Part shown: positions 14,979 to 22,488 of the stretch, piece after piece | Layout of the letters: every line of letters starts with the position of its first letter | Position numbering within the stretch: the first letter of the stretch is position 1 | Assembly: GCA_947586185.1 (NCBI GenBank) | Contig: CANPXN010000025.1 | Location: forward strand, 1-39,256 | Direction of reading: 5' to 3' | Length of the DNA stretch: 39,256 nucleotides | Origin: an uncultured Clostridia bacterium | Lineage (GTDB): Bacteria; Bacillota; Clostridia; Oscillospirales; Ruminococcaceae | Notes under the pieces: generated by a model | The model's input: the letters and a program-made list of their open reading frames with translations, nothing else | The model's database searches: none | What the model was told of the DNA's origin: nothing | Program-made: the position numbers and the translations under genes

Positions 14979-15333
14979 TTCAACTCCTTTATAAACGCCG
15001 TATTTACGCTGCTTTATGCGGTTACAACCCCTAAATTTGAAAAAGACTGAATTTGCAACCCCTTTGTTCAAAACTTCATAAACCTCGCAAAATTGCGGTC
15101 GGCTTTGCCGTCCGCTGTAACTGTATCGGGGCAACAACCCCGATACTTTAACTTGCAATATATTCTCTCTGCCCATTTTCCCCTCAACCCTGCCCGAATT
15201 CCACTGAATCCACCCATTTTCAAACTCTGTGACAAACGCCCCGAATTTGCCCTCAGAAGCTCTCAAGGTAAACTTACCCCACCCATGCTATGAAAACGCC
15301 ACACGGAGCGTTGTGGCGCGTAACACGGGCGAG
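14979..15333. other. Candidate oriT / non-coding hairpin region
   Basis: 355 bp without a convincing gene between the RHH-like and DUF6103 genes. It holds GCGGTCGGC/GCCGTCCGC (15095-15115), a perfect 9-bp stem GTATCGGGG/CCCCGATAC (15123-15131, 15138-15146), CGCCACA/TGTGGCG (15297-15318) and GTAAC/GTTAC (15320-15337). CAACCCCT also occurs twice (near 15020 and 15052). None of the stems has a strong T-run. Clustered hairpins next to a relaxosome accessory gene and a relaxase are the usual setting of a transfer origin. The nic site cannot be placed by eye. Confidence 0.5.
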
Positions 15334-15570
15334 TTACTGCTCCGACTGATTTTCACTTTCCGCAGAAGCAGTATTTTTAAGCTTTTTCGGAGGCTTCTTA
15401 GCCGCCGTCAGCTCGATAAATTCACGAACGTTGGACGGCACATACTTCTGATAAAGCTGCTCCGAAAATTTTTCAAGTTCTCCTGATAACTTCATATTTT
15501 TTTGCCCCAAGTACATTTCCAGAGCCGTTAATTTCTCTGCGTCAACGCTCACGTTAACCGACTTTTTCAT
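15334..15570 (-). CDS. DUF6103 family protein
   Basis: 78 residues: KKSVNVSVDAEKLTALEMYLGQK, then LEKFSEQLYQKYVPSNVREFIE and a Lys/Pro/Ser-rich tail. This matches the small DUF6103 proteins that recur in clostridial conjugative elements near the relaxase. The N-terminal strand followed by helices suggests an RHH-like DNA-binding fold. It overlaps the stop of the ArdA-like gene by 4 nt. Function is not known; a relaxosome or copy-control role is plausible. Confidence 0.7.
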   Translation of the reverse strand: MKKSVNVSVDAEKLTALEMYLGQKNMKLSGELEKFSEQLYQKYVPSNVREFIELTAAKKPPKKLKNTASAESENQSEQ

Positions 15571-16724
15571 AGGCTCATACCTCCCATTTCCGGTTCAAAA
15601 TCTTCCTCTATATCTTCTTCAAAATCCTCGTCAAGCCGCTGCTCAGGCTGAACAGTCAGCGCAGAATAAAGCTCCCGACCTCTGCCGGAGATCGCTCCGT
15701 ATGACGTTATTTCACCATGATTATGGTTCAGAATTCCTTGTCCGAAATCAAACAGATCCATATTTTCAAGCATGGAAATATTAAAATTTGCAGACAGATT
15801 CCGAGCAAGATAAGTCCTGCCAAACTCGCTTTGATCGGAAACATTTATGTCAAATTCATACTCGTTAAGATCCCTAATACAATAAAACGCTTCATAAATT
15901 TCGTGCTTGTTCTCCGCTTCCATAACTGCCTTCAGCTTGATAAAATCAGTCTTTGACAGCTCCGACAGCTTCTGAGCAAGGTAATTCAATTCATCGATCA
16001 ATTTCATATCACTGAAATATTCTTCGGTAATCATCGGCAATGACGATTGAAAATCCAGACAAATTCCATTGTAAACTTCAGACAGATCCTCCTTTTCACA
16101 GGGCAGCGATATCCACTTTGCCTGTTCTATTTTCTCATCCTCCGGCACGACAAGCAGACGGAAAAAACAGCTTTCCGGTCTGCCTATTTCGATATTGATA
16201 TCCGGCGGTTCATAGCCGGAAGTCACACAGTAATGTTCGTTAATAAAAACACCGCAATCACGCTTCTGCATAAGCTGCCCAACTTTCTCAGGGGCAAGAA
16301 GCTGCAAAATCTCATCGGAACAGCCTTCGAGTTCCGGCATCATTTCGTTTTCGATGACCGTTTCCCCAAGTTCACGGCAGCCGGAACAAGGATAAACCAT
16401 CACGGAATCCAGCCCGTAAGTCATTTTCAAAATATCCTCAAAATCGCTATCAGGTTTAGCTTTCAGCAGACTTTTAAACGCTGTCATCTCCGAAGAATTC
16501 AGATTCTCAATCCTTTCTGCGAACAGGTTAAGGCGATAAATATCCGCTGAAAAATCCCTGCGGCATAGTGCAAACGGAAACTCCATGTTGTCGTGTTCTG
16601 AAATTTCAAACCGCACAACAGACTCCTTTTGCTTTAGCTTATCAAGAACATCCTCCATTTCAAAAACTGTCATCGGAAATTTTTCGGATACTGCGTAACC
16701 GTTATTTTTTAAATATACTCTCAT
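15567..16724 (-). CDS. ArdA-like antirestriction protein (putative, tandem)
   Basis: 385 residues, acidic overall, with an acidic C-terminal tail (DEDFEEDIEEDFEPEMGG). Two stretches resemble ArdA modules: LNLFAERIENLNSSEMTAFKSLL (about 65-87), and LIDELNYLAQKLSELSKTDF (about 245) continuing to an ArdA-like end (YLARNLSANFNISMLENMDLFDFGQGIL). ArdA mimics B-form DNA and blocks type I restriction, helping an ICE enter a new host. GGAGG lies 5 nt from the ATG, directly behind a terminator hairpin. Identification rests on residue patterns, so moderate confidence. Confidence 0.55.
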   Translation of the reverse strand: MRVYLKNNGYAVSEKFPMTVFEMEDVLDKLKQKESVVRFEISEHDNMEFPFALCRRDFSADIYRLNLFAERIENLNSSEMTAFKSLLKAKPDSDFEDILKMTYGLDSVMVYPCSGCRELGETVIENEMMPELEGCSDEILQLLAPEKVGQLMQKRDCGVFINEHYCVTSGYEPPDINIEIGRPESCFFRLLVVPEDEKIEQAKWISLPCEKEDLSEVYNGICLDFQSSLPMITEEYFSDMKLIDELNYLAQKLSELSKTDFIKLKAVMEAENKHEIYEAFYCIRDLNEYEFDINVSDQSEFGRTYLARNLSANFNISMLENMDLFDFGQGILNHNHGEITSYGAISGRGRELYSALTVQPEQRLDEDFEEDIEEDFEPEMGGMSL

Positions 16725-16735
16725 AGAAATACCTC

Positions 16736-16765
16736 CTAAAAAAGCGGACTCTTTCGAATCCGCTT
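16736..16765 (-). terminator. Terminator between DUF6809 and ArdA-like genes
   Basis: AAGCGGA (16742-16748) pairs with TCCGCTT (16759-16765), followed on the minus strand by TTTTTT that runs into the next ribosome site. Confidence 0.85.
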
Positions 16766-16779
16766 ACCATTTTCCATCT

Positions 16780-17067
16780 TTATAACTCTTTTAAATTTGA
16801 GCTTTTGCCCATAATCACGTCCATTATCATTCCTGCGCCGTCACGGAATCCTGCCGAATAATTTTCTTCAGACACGATTACCGACAGCGTATCCTGAATT
16901 GAAATCAGTTCCTCAAGCAGTTTCTTTTGTTCCTCAGAAAGCTGTCCGCACAGCGTTTTCTGCACATTTACAGATTCATTTGCCAGCTTTTCATACTGCG
17001 AACCCTTTACCATAACAGCTAATGATGGATTGATATTACCATTGAACAGTCGTTTTATAAACTCCAT
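16780..17067 (-). CDS. DUF6809-like small protein
   Basis: 95 residues from the ATG at 17067, which has GGAGG 7 nt upstream; the longer open frame to 17202 overlaps the NlpC/P60 gene and lacks a ribosome site. Largely helical, with EEQKKLLEELISIQDTLSV and a C-terminal YSAGFRDGAGMIMDVIMG typical of DUF6809 proteins in clostridial mobile elements. Function unknown. Last gene before a terminator. Confidence 0.6.
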   Translation of the reverse strand: MEFIKRLFNGNINPSLAVMVKGSQYEKLANESVNVQKTLCGQLSEEQKKLLEELISIQDTLSVIVSEENYSAGFRDGAGMIMDVIMGKSSNLKEL

Positions 17068-17150
17068 TTTTCTCGCCTCCTGACAACAATATATCACAAT
17101 TTTTATCGGAAAGCTATTACCATAATCGACAAGATTTCGGCTGCAAAACA

Positions 17151-18617
17151 TTACTTTTTCTGTACATAACTGATGTAGGGAATTTGAAGCCAGTGCGTCC
17201 ATTCACGCCCTGCAAGCTGAGTCCTTGTCACGCCTCGGAGAGTATTCATTGCTTCGATCACCTCTCCGTTGCCGATATAGATTCCGATATGACCGTCCAC
17301 CCACACAGCAAGTCCGAGGACTTCGGGAATAGTATCTATCGTGCCTTTTACGGTGGCATTTGCAAACATCGCATTCGCTCCAACGTCCATCATGTCGTTA
17401 GAACCTACCCTGATCTCGCCGCTTGCGCTGTCATACCAGCCATATCCTTTGATGAGTCCAACGCAGTCGGCGCAGCGTTTTCCCATCCAATTCTGACGAA
17501 TGAAATCCATATAATCCGTGACTTCACAGCCGAAAACAGCGGCTCTGTCCTGAAGCAAACCCTCCGTCAGAACGTTGCCGTAAGTGCCGTAAATATACCC
17601 CCAGCCGTTTTCGTGAGCCTGAATTGCCCACTGCACCAGTCCCAGATTATTCTTTTTATTTTCGTCATATTCCTCAAAAGAAATGTTCGTATTGTATGCC
17701 GCACCGCTGATTGAACTCCATGAATTCCATGCGCCGTCAGCGACCTTTTCTTTCGTAACATATCCCAATTCTTTCGATGCGAAAACCACTTCACCGCCGC
17801 CAATATACACACCGAAATTACTGCCGTCGGACAGTATATTTCCTGCCTCATCGGGCATTTTGTCAAGACTTCCTTTGGAGGTAAAATGCAGACTGCTCGG
17901 TTCACTGCTGAACACTTTCTGCTCCGGGTCGTACCTGAGATATCCCAATATCAAGCCTGCGCTGTCGGAATATCTGATACGGTCTGACTCGCCCCTGTCG
18001 CCGAAAGAACCGTCCTTGTAACCCCAGCCGGAGATGTACGCATTCTCTGCCCAAGCCGCAAGATCGGCGGCGTTTTTGCTTTTTGAGTCCGCAAACATAT
18101 ACTGATTTATCGTGGCGTTCATTACAAAAGTGTAGCTTTTCATAAACTCGCTATAGTCTATTTTCAGTCCGTAAGTGGAATTCAGAACATCAATAAGAGC
18201 CTTATCGTCAGCAGAATTTTTGAACAGATCAGCGTAATACTGTGCATTAAAATTCTGCACATTATCAAAAAAAGACATGTATATGAGCTGCGCTTTTATG
18301 GTCTGATTTCTGACTTCTGCTGCCGTCATAGCGTCCTCGATAGCCTGTCCCTGATTCTGTAAATTTGCAAGCTGCGCCCGCTGATCGCTGCTCAGATTCT
18401 GAATAAAAGCCGCCTCGTTAAACATACTTTTGTCTATTTCGGGCGGCTCTATCTCCATATTTCCGAGGCTTACTATAGCTACAACCGGAAGACAAAGCAG
18501 TCCAAGAAAACCGCAGACAATGCTCCCGATTATCACAAACAGCTTGCCCCGAAGTTCCTTGTCGCTTAGAATAAATGCGGCTATTTTCTTCAGAGCCGCC
18601 GCAACCGCTGCCGACAT
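17151..18617 (-). CDS. VirB1/CwlT-like hydrolase with two NlpC/P60 domains
   Basis: Membrane-anchored peptidoglycan hydrolase that opens the wall for the transfer channel, 488 residues. One membrane segment (about 26-52), a helical stalk, then two NlpC/P60-like domains. The second has Cys-385 in KRCADCVGLI and His-443 in VDGHIGIYIGNGEVIEA and looks active. The first repeats the pattern but has Ser-219 in YSDSAGLIL and Asn-267 in SNFGVYIGGGEVVFA, so its catalytic pair is lost. I chose the ATG at 18617 (GGGTGG 8 nt upstream); a GTG at 18629 is alternative. It follows the VirB4 gene directly. Confidence 0.88.
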   Translation of the reverse strand: MSAAVAAALKKIAAFILSDKELRGKLFVIIGSIVCGFLGLLCLPVVAIVSLGNMEIEPPEIDKSMFNEAAFIQNLSSDQRAQLANLQNQGQAIEDAMTAAEVRNQTIKAQLIYMSFFDNVQNFNAQYYADLFKNSADDKALIDVLNSTYGLKIDYSEFMKSYTFVMNATINQYMFADSKSKNAADLAAWAENAYISGWGYKDGSFGDRGESDRIRYSDSAGLILGYLRYDPEQKVFSSEPSSLHFTSKGSLDKMPDEAGNILSDGSNFGVYIGGGEVVFASKELGYVTKEKVADGAWNSWSSISGAAYNTNISFEEYDENKKNNLGLVQWAIQAHENGWGYIYGTYGNVLTEGLLQDRAAVFGCEVTDYMDFIRQNWMGKRCADCVGLIKGYGWYDSASGEIRVGSNDMMDVGANAMFANATVKGTIDTIPEVLGLAVWVDGHIGIYIGNGEVIEAMNTLRGVTRTQLAGREWTHWLQIPYISYVQKK

Positions 18618-18618
18618 T

Positions 18619-20445
18619 TTATCTGCCACCCGCCTTTCCGAACAATTTCACCTTGTATTCCGGTGCATGAACCTGTAAAAGATACCTCTCGTTTCCGCAG
18701 CGATACAGACAAGTTCCACGTTCCGGATACTTTATCAAGCCGTATTCCGACTGCTCAACCTGCAGGGTATCCATGAAATCTGTCGGAGAGATATTGCCGG
18801 GATTGAACAGAAAATGATGGCTCGGAATACTGAACAGCGGCTTGGTAAATTCCTTGATCTCAGGCAGCAAAAAATCTTCGAGGTTTTGCGAAGCCAATAT
18901 AAACGAAGACTCCTTTTTACGCACACGCTTCATGCCGTTTCGGATGTACTCTATCGCCGTCATATTTGTTAAAAAGAGGTACAGCTCGTCAACTGCCGCA
19001 ACGGTATTTCCACGCCCCAGAAGCTGATTGCTCATATAGCTTAAAATATTAAACAACAGCGTATCCTTGAGTCGCTTGTTGGTGTCCATAAGACCTTTTA
19101 CTCCGAAACAGATAAACTCGCCGTCACGAATATTGGTGCACCCATTGAAGTACTTACTTTCCGCACCCTTGCACATGGAGTGCAGTCCGAGACAGATATT
19201 CTGCAAGATTTCTTCGGTATACAGATGCTTTTTGCTGTTGTCGAACGACAAAAACTCCTTTTCAATAAGTTCGTAAAGATCGCTCATAATCGGATATTTT
19301 TCCGATTTCAAATCGTCAAAATCGGTGGAATCATCGATGTCAAATCCTGCGTAAAGCTTCATCAGCATGATTTCTATGGTATCGATCTCAGCGTCGCCGA
19401 AGTCCTTGTAGGCTCTGAAAAAGTCCTTTAAATAGCTGATGTGCTGACTCAATCTTGTTACTTTTCTGAACGTTTCCGGAGAGTCAGCGTCACACAGGTC
19501 ATTGTTAGATGACCATGCTTTTGGTTCTAACGGATTTATCATAAACTCACCTGACATCATGTCGATATAGGTGCCGCCAAGGTTGGAACAGAGATCATGG
19601 TACTCTGATTCCGGATCGAGACACAAGATTGATTTTCCTGCCTCTCGCTGATTACACAGCAGCAGTTTCATCAGGTGCGACTTGCCCTGACCGCTGTTGC
19701 CAAGTATCAAAATATTTGAATTTGTCTTGTCCTCGGTACGCCTGTCGAAGTCCACCAGAACGTTGCTGCCATACTTATCCCGACCGAGATAAAAACCGTT
19801 CTTATCGGTCTTTCCGCTGTAATTTAAAGGGTACATATTCGCCACAGAACTCGCCGGCAAGACACGTTCAAACTGACTTCCGAACATATTATTTCCGGTC
19901 GGAAGCACAGACAAAAATCCTTCTTTTTGACGTAAAAGCAAGCGGTCAACAGATATTTTTGAACGAGTAAGCTCCATCTGTATATCAGCTTGCAGTTCCT
20001 TTAATTTGTCCTCGGAAGCCGCTTTTAGCTCTATAAAAACAGCCGTGTGAAGCAAATTTTCTTTGTTTCTGCGAAGCTCCGACAGCAGTTCCACAACATC
20101 GTTGATGTTATCTTGAGCTTTGATGCTCTCGTTGACATCGTTGGTGGTGGTCATCATGTGATTTTTTCTCATCGCCTGCTGAACGATTTTTCTTTGCTCC
20201 ATGCTTGTAACAAGGCGGTTGTAGATGCGTAAGGTTACGCCGTTTCTGTCCGCTAAATGTGCTAAAATAGCGGTTTCTTCGGTATTTGGAGGGTACTCCG
20301 TCACCGCCCAGCAGGACTTATAAAAGTTGCCGCAGATGTAGTGATCGGTATAAAATTTTATCATTCCCGGCACGATACGGTCAAAATAATCCTTTGTTTC
20401 CGCTACTTCAATCTGCGCCGCAGACAGTTCCTTTTTCTTAAACAT
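18619..20445 (-). CDS. VirB4-like conjugation ATPase
   Basis: Main ATPase of the type IV secretion channel, 608 residues from the ATG at 20445, which has GGAGG 10 nt upstream. Walker A GNSGQGKS (249-256), Walker B VAAVDELYLFL (about 500) and the arginine-rich helix KRVRKKESSFILASQNLEDF are present. VirB4 proteins are usually near 800 residues; the missing N-terminal part seems to be the separate 190-residue protein encoded just upstream, whose gene overlaps this one by 8 nt. Belongs to the PrgI/VirB4/VirB6 transfer operon. Confidence 0.92.
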   Translation of the reverse strand: MFKKKELSAAQIEVAETKDYFDRIVPGMIKFYTDHYICGNFYKSCWAVTEYPPNTEETAILAHLADRNGVTLRIYNRLVTSMEQRKIVQQAMRKNHMMTTTNDVNESIKAQDNINDVVELLSELRRNKENLLHTAVFIELKAASEDKLKELQADIQMELTRSKISVDRLLLRQKEGFLSVLPTGNNMFGSQFERVLPASSVANMYPLNYSGKTDKNGFYLGRDKYGSNVLVDFDRRTEDKTNSNILILGNSGQGKSHLMKLLLCNQREAGKSILCLDPESEYHDLCSNLGGTYIDMMSGEFMINPLEPKAWSSNNDLCDADSPETFRKVTRLSQHISYLKDFFRAYKDFGDAEIDTIEIMLMKLYAGFDIDDSTDFDDLKSEKYPIMSDLYELIEKEFLSFDNSKKHLYTEEILQNICLGLHSMCKGAESKYFNGCTNIRDGEFICFGVKGLMDTNKRLKDTLLFNILSYMSNQLLGRGNTVAAVDELYLFLTNMTAIEYIRNGMKRVRKKESSFILASQNLEDFLLPEIKEFTKPLFSIPSHHFLFNPGNISPTDFMDTLQVEQSEYGLIKYPERGTCLYRCGNERYLLQVHAPEYKVKLFGKAGGR

Positions 20446-21010
20446 TTTCACTAACCTCCATATATTCTTCGCCCTCGATATCGGAAATTTCATCGCCCGA
20501 AATACTTGTGCCGAAGTACAGCGCAAGCATTCGCTTTATCTCAGGTTTTGTCATTCTTCTCGCTGCAAATCCATGCTCCGTTATCGCCTTGTCCACACGG
20601 TTTATAACGTTGAATATCTGCTCGTCTTTTTCACGTCTGAAGCGTATCGCAAATATAAATTGCCTTGCCGAAGACATCTCCGATTGTATCTCGTCAAGAA
20701 AAGAATGATCGGCTTGTAACAGCTTTCTGACCGATTCGTTTTCCTCAATTTCAAGCCTTTCTTTCACATAAATTTTGTTACTGTCGAAACACTCGCAGGA
20801 GTCCAGAGCGATGATTTCAAGATCCGGAACAGTGCTTAAAAGCGTCATCAGATAGCGGATTTTTGTATCGATATTTGCCGCTGAAAGCACGGAAATATTG
20901 GTCGGTTCTACGCTGAAAAAGGCTATCTCAGCCTTGTCGGTTTTCACTCCAAAACGAGTAAAGCGTTCAAAGCCAATAAGACTCTGAACGCTGTTTTTCT
21001 TCTTTGCCAT
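20438..21010 (-). CDS. VirB4 N-terminal-domain-like protein (split VirB4)
   Basis: 190 residues, no membrane segment. AEIAFFSVEPTNISVLSAANIDTKIRYL and the later FAIRFRREKDEQIFNVINRVDKAITEHGFAARRMTKPEIKRMLALYF resemble the N-terminal region that precedes the ATPase in VirB4/TraE proteins. Together with the next gene (608 residues) it gives the normal VirB4 length. It lies between the PrgI/VirB3-like and VirB4 genes, 2 nt after the former and overlapping the latter. The similarity is judged by eye. Confidence 0.6.
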   Translation of the reverse strand: MAKKKNSVQSLIGFERFTRFGVKTDKAEIAFFSVEPTNISVLSAANIDTKIRYLMTLLSTVPDLEIIALDSCECFDSNKIYVKERLEIEENESVRKLLQADHSFLDEIQSEMSSARQFIFAIRFRREKDEQIFNVINRVDKAITEHGFAARRMTKPEIKRMLALYFGTSISGDEISDIEGEEYMEVSENV

Positions 21011-21012
21011 AT

Positions 21013-21279
21013 TTATTTTCCCCTCCAGTTAAATGTTTGCTGCGAAGTTACAAAAAACTTCACTGCGTTAAAAATGTAGTCCATAATTGCGGTATCGTCA
21101 ACCCTTAAACTGAGGAATCCATAACAGACCGTTGCTGCAATAGGAAGCACGTTCCACAGGTTCACAAACACAATCACCGACAGAATAATTCCTCCGCATA
21201 TTATTATAAAATCCCTCACATTCCAGAACCACAGCTTCACCGTGGCTCTTAAGTTTTCGGGGTAAATATAGGTTTTCAT
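21013..21279 (-). CDS. PrgI/VirB3-like membrane protein
   Basis: 88 residues with two closely spaced membrane helices (about 24-40 and 45-58: FIIICGGIILSVIVFV, VLPIAATVCYGFLSL), preceded by YPENLRATVKLWFWNVRD. Size, topology and position between VirB6 and VirB4 fit the PrgI/VirB3 subunit of Gram-positive conjugation channels. Its ATG overlaps the VirB6 stop by 4 nt, with GGAG upstream. Confidence 0.8.
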   Translation of the reverse strand: MKTYIYPENLRATVKLWFWNVRDFIIICGGIILSVIVFVNLWNVLPIAATVCYGFLSLRVDDTAIMDYIFNAVKFFVTSQQTFNWRGK

Positions 21280-22205
21280 TTCGCAGCTCCTTTCAGCATT
21301 CCGACAGCCTTAGCGCCCATAGAAACGGTATGACTGACGGACATCATATTCACTCTCACGCTTGTATCAAGTCCAAACATCTGCGCTATTCTCGGAACTT
21401 CCGTTGCCGACAAGCATATTCCCACAGCTAACAATGGATGCTGTGTAAAACTCAGCAAACCTAAATACAAGATTGTGGTCTGCAAAAATGCTGTCAGACA
21501 AGTGGCTATGACTTGCTTGCACCAGCCGTAAAATCCATCGGTATATCCTCTCGGAACGCCGAACAGATACAGACTTCCGACCGCTATCTGACAGAGCATT
21601 ATGCCGCCTCTTTTGATGTTTGCGAATATAACTTTTATGGTACAGTACCCGAATAATATTATGAAAAATAAGCTAAACAGCGACACATCAGAAGCCAGCG
21701 CAATAATAACTTTTAATCCCGAATCCGCCACAGAATCCGACACATCGCCTATAAAATTGCCCAGAAGTTCATGGGTGAACGTACCCTGCGTGGCGACACA
21801 GAACGAGTACAATCGCTGCGGCACGACCGTCACCAGACTCGCCGCCATGAAGCCTTTCAGCACGTTCAGACAAGTATTTTTTATGTTTGCCTGCCCCGAT
21901 TCGTAGGCTATTGCAGTATCGAACACCGCCACCACAAGTCCGCATACAAACAGCATCCAAGCAAGGCTCTGGAACAGTCCTACAAACGCCTGTACCCATG
22001 ACATCGCAAATACATCGGATGTAGTTTCGTTAATAAATTCAAACAGATCTGCGATCGCTCCGTAGATCAGATTAAACATCCACTCGAACATGGCCTCCCA
22101 AATCCAATCGCCGATGGCGTCCGTAACGCCGCCAATGGTGTTGTCCCACAATGAGGAAATCCCATCACCGATCCAGTCGATAGCGTCGCCTATCCAATCA
22201 AACAT
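21276..22205 (-). CDS. VirB6/TrbL-like polytopic membrane protein
   Basis: 309 residues. An amphipathic Trp/Asp/Gly-rich N-terminus (FDWIGDAIDWIGDGISSLWD) is followed by about five or six membrane segments (around 75-100, 120-140, 175-210, 225-260) and an Ala/Gly-rich C-terminus. This is the pattern of the TrbL/DUF6045 channel component of clostridial conjugative elements. GAGGTG precedes the ATG, which lies within the last codons of the upstream HTH gene. Confidence 0.82.
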   Translation of the reverse strand: MFDWIGDAIDWIGDGISSLWDNTIGGVTDAIGDWIWEAMFEWMFNLIYGAIADLFEFINETTSDVFAMSWVQAFVGLFQSLAWMLFVCGLVVAVFDTAIAYESGQANIKNTCLNVLKGFMAASLVTVVPQRLYSFCVATQGTFTHELLGNFIGDVSDSVADSGLKVIIALASDVSLFSLFFIILFGYCTIKVIFANIKRGGIMLCQIAVGSLYLFGVPRGYTDGFYGWCKQVIATCLTAFLQTTILYLGLLSFTQHPLLAVGICLSATEVPRIAQMFGLDTSVRVNMMSVSHTVSMGAKAVGMLKGAAK

Positions 22206-22488
22206 CCTTCTTCACCTCGATCTCTCCTTTGATTTTGTACAGCGAACTTCTCCGCCCACCATGAATATGATAACGTGGGAAACGCTTTAATAGTTTATGT
22301 TTTTCAAGTTCATTAAACGCCCGAAATATCGTGCTTGAGGACAGACTCAAATCCTCTGCAATTGTGCGTACAGAAGGAAAACATTCGCCATTTTCGTCCG
22401 CACGATTTGCCAGATAACAGTAAACTGCAACTGCCTTATGGCTTAGTCCCAGATCGTAAATTCTTCTTGGAAATACCAATTTTATCAC
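22198..22488 (-). CDS. Small winged-helix/HTH DNA-binding protein
   Basis: 96 residues with a GntR/replication-initiator-like winged helix: LSHKAVAVYCYLANRADENG, SVRTIAEDLSLSSSTIFRAF, NELEKHKLLKRF. Its ATG overlaps the VirD4 stop by 4 nt and its end overlaps VirB6. An HTH inside the channel operon suggests element-encoded regulation or a replication role; the target is unknown. Confidence 0.8.
   Translation of the reverse strand: MIKLVFPRRIYDLGLSHKAVAVYCYLANRADENGECFPSVRTIAEDLSLSSSTIFRAFNELEKHKLLKRFPRYHIHGGRRSSLYKIKGEIEVKKDV

Noticed and set aside
14979-15266. N-terminal extension of the RHH-like gene
   Set aside because: The frame is open, but the ribosome site AAGGAG points to the GTG at 14978 and the upstream stretch contains the oriT-like hairpins.
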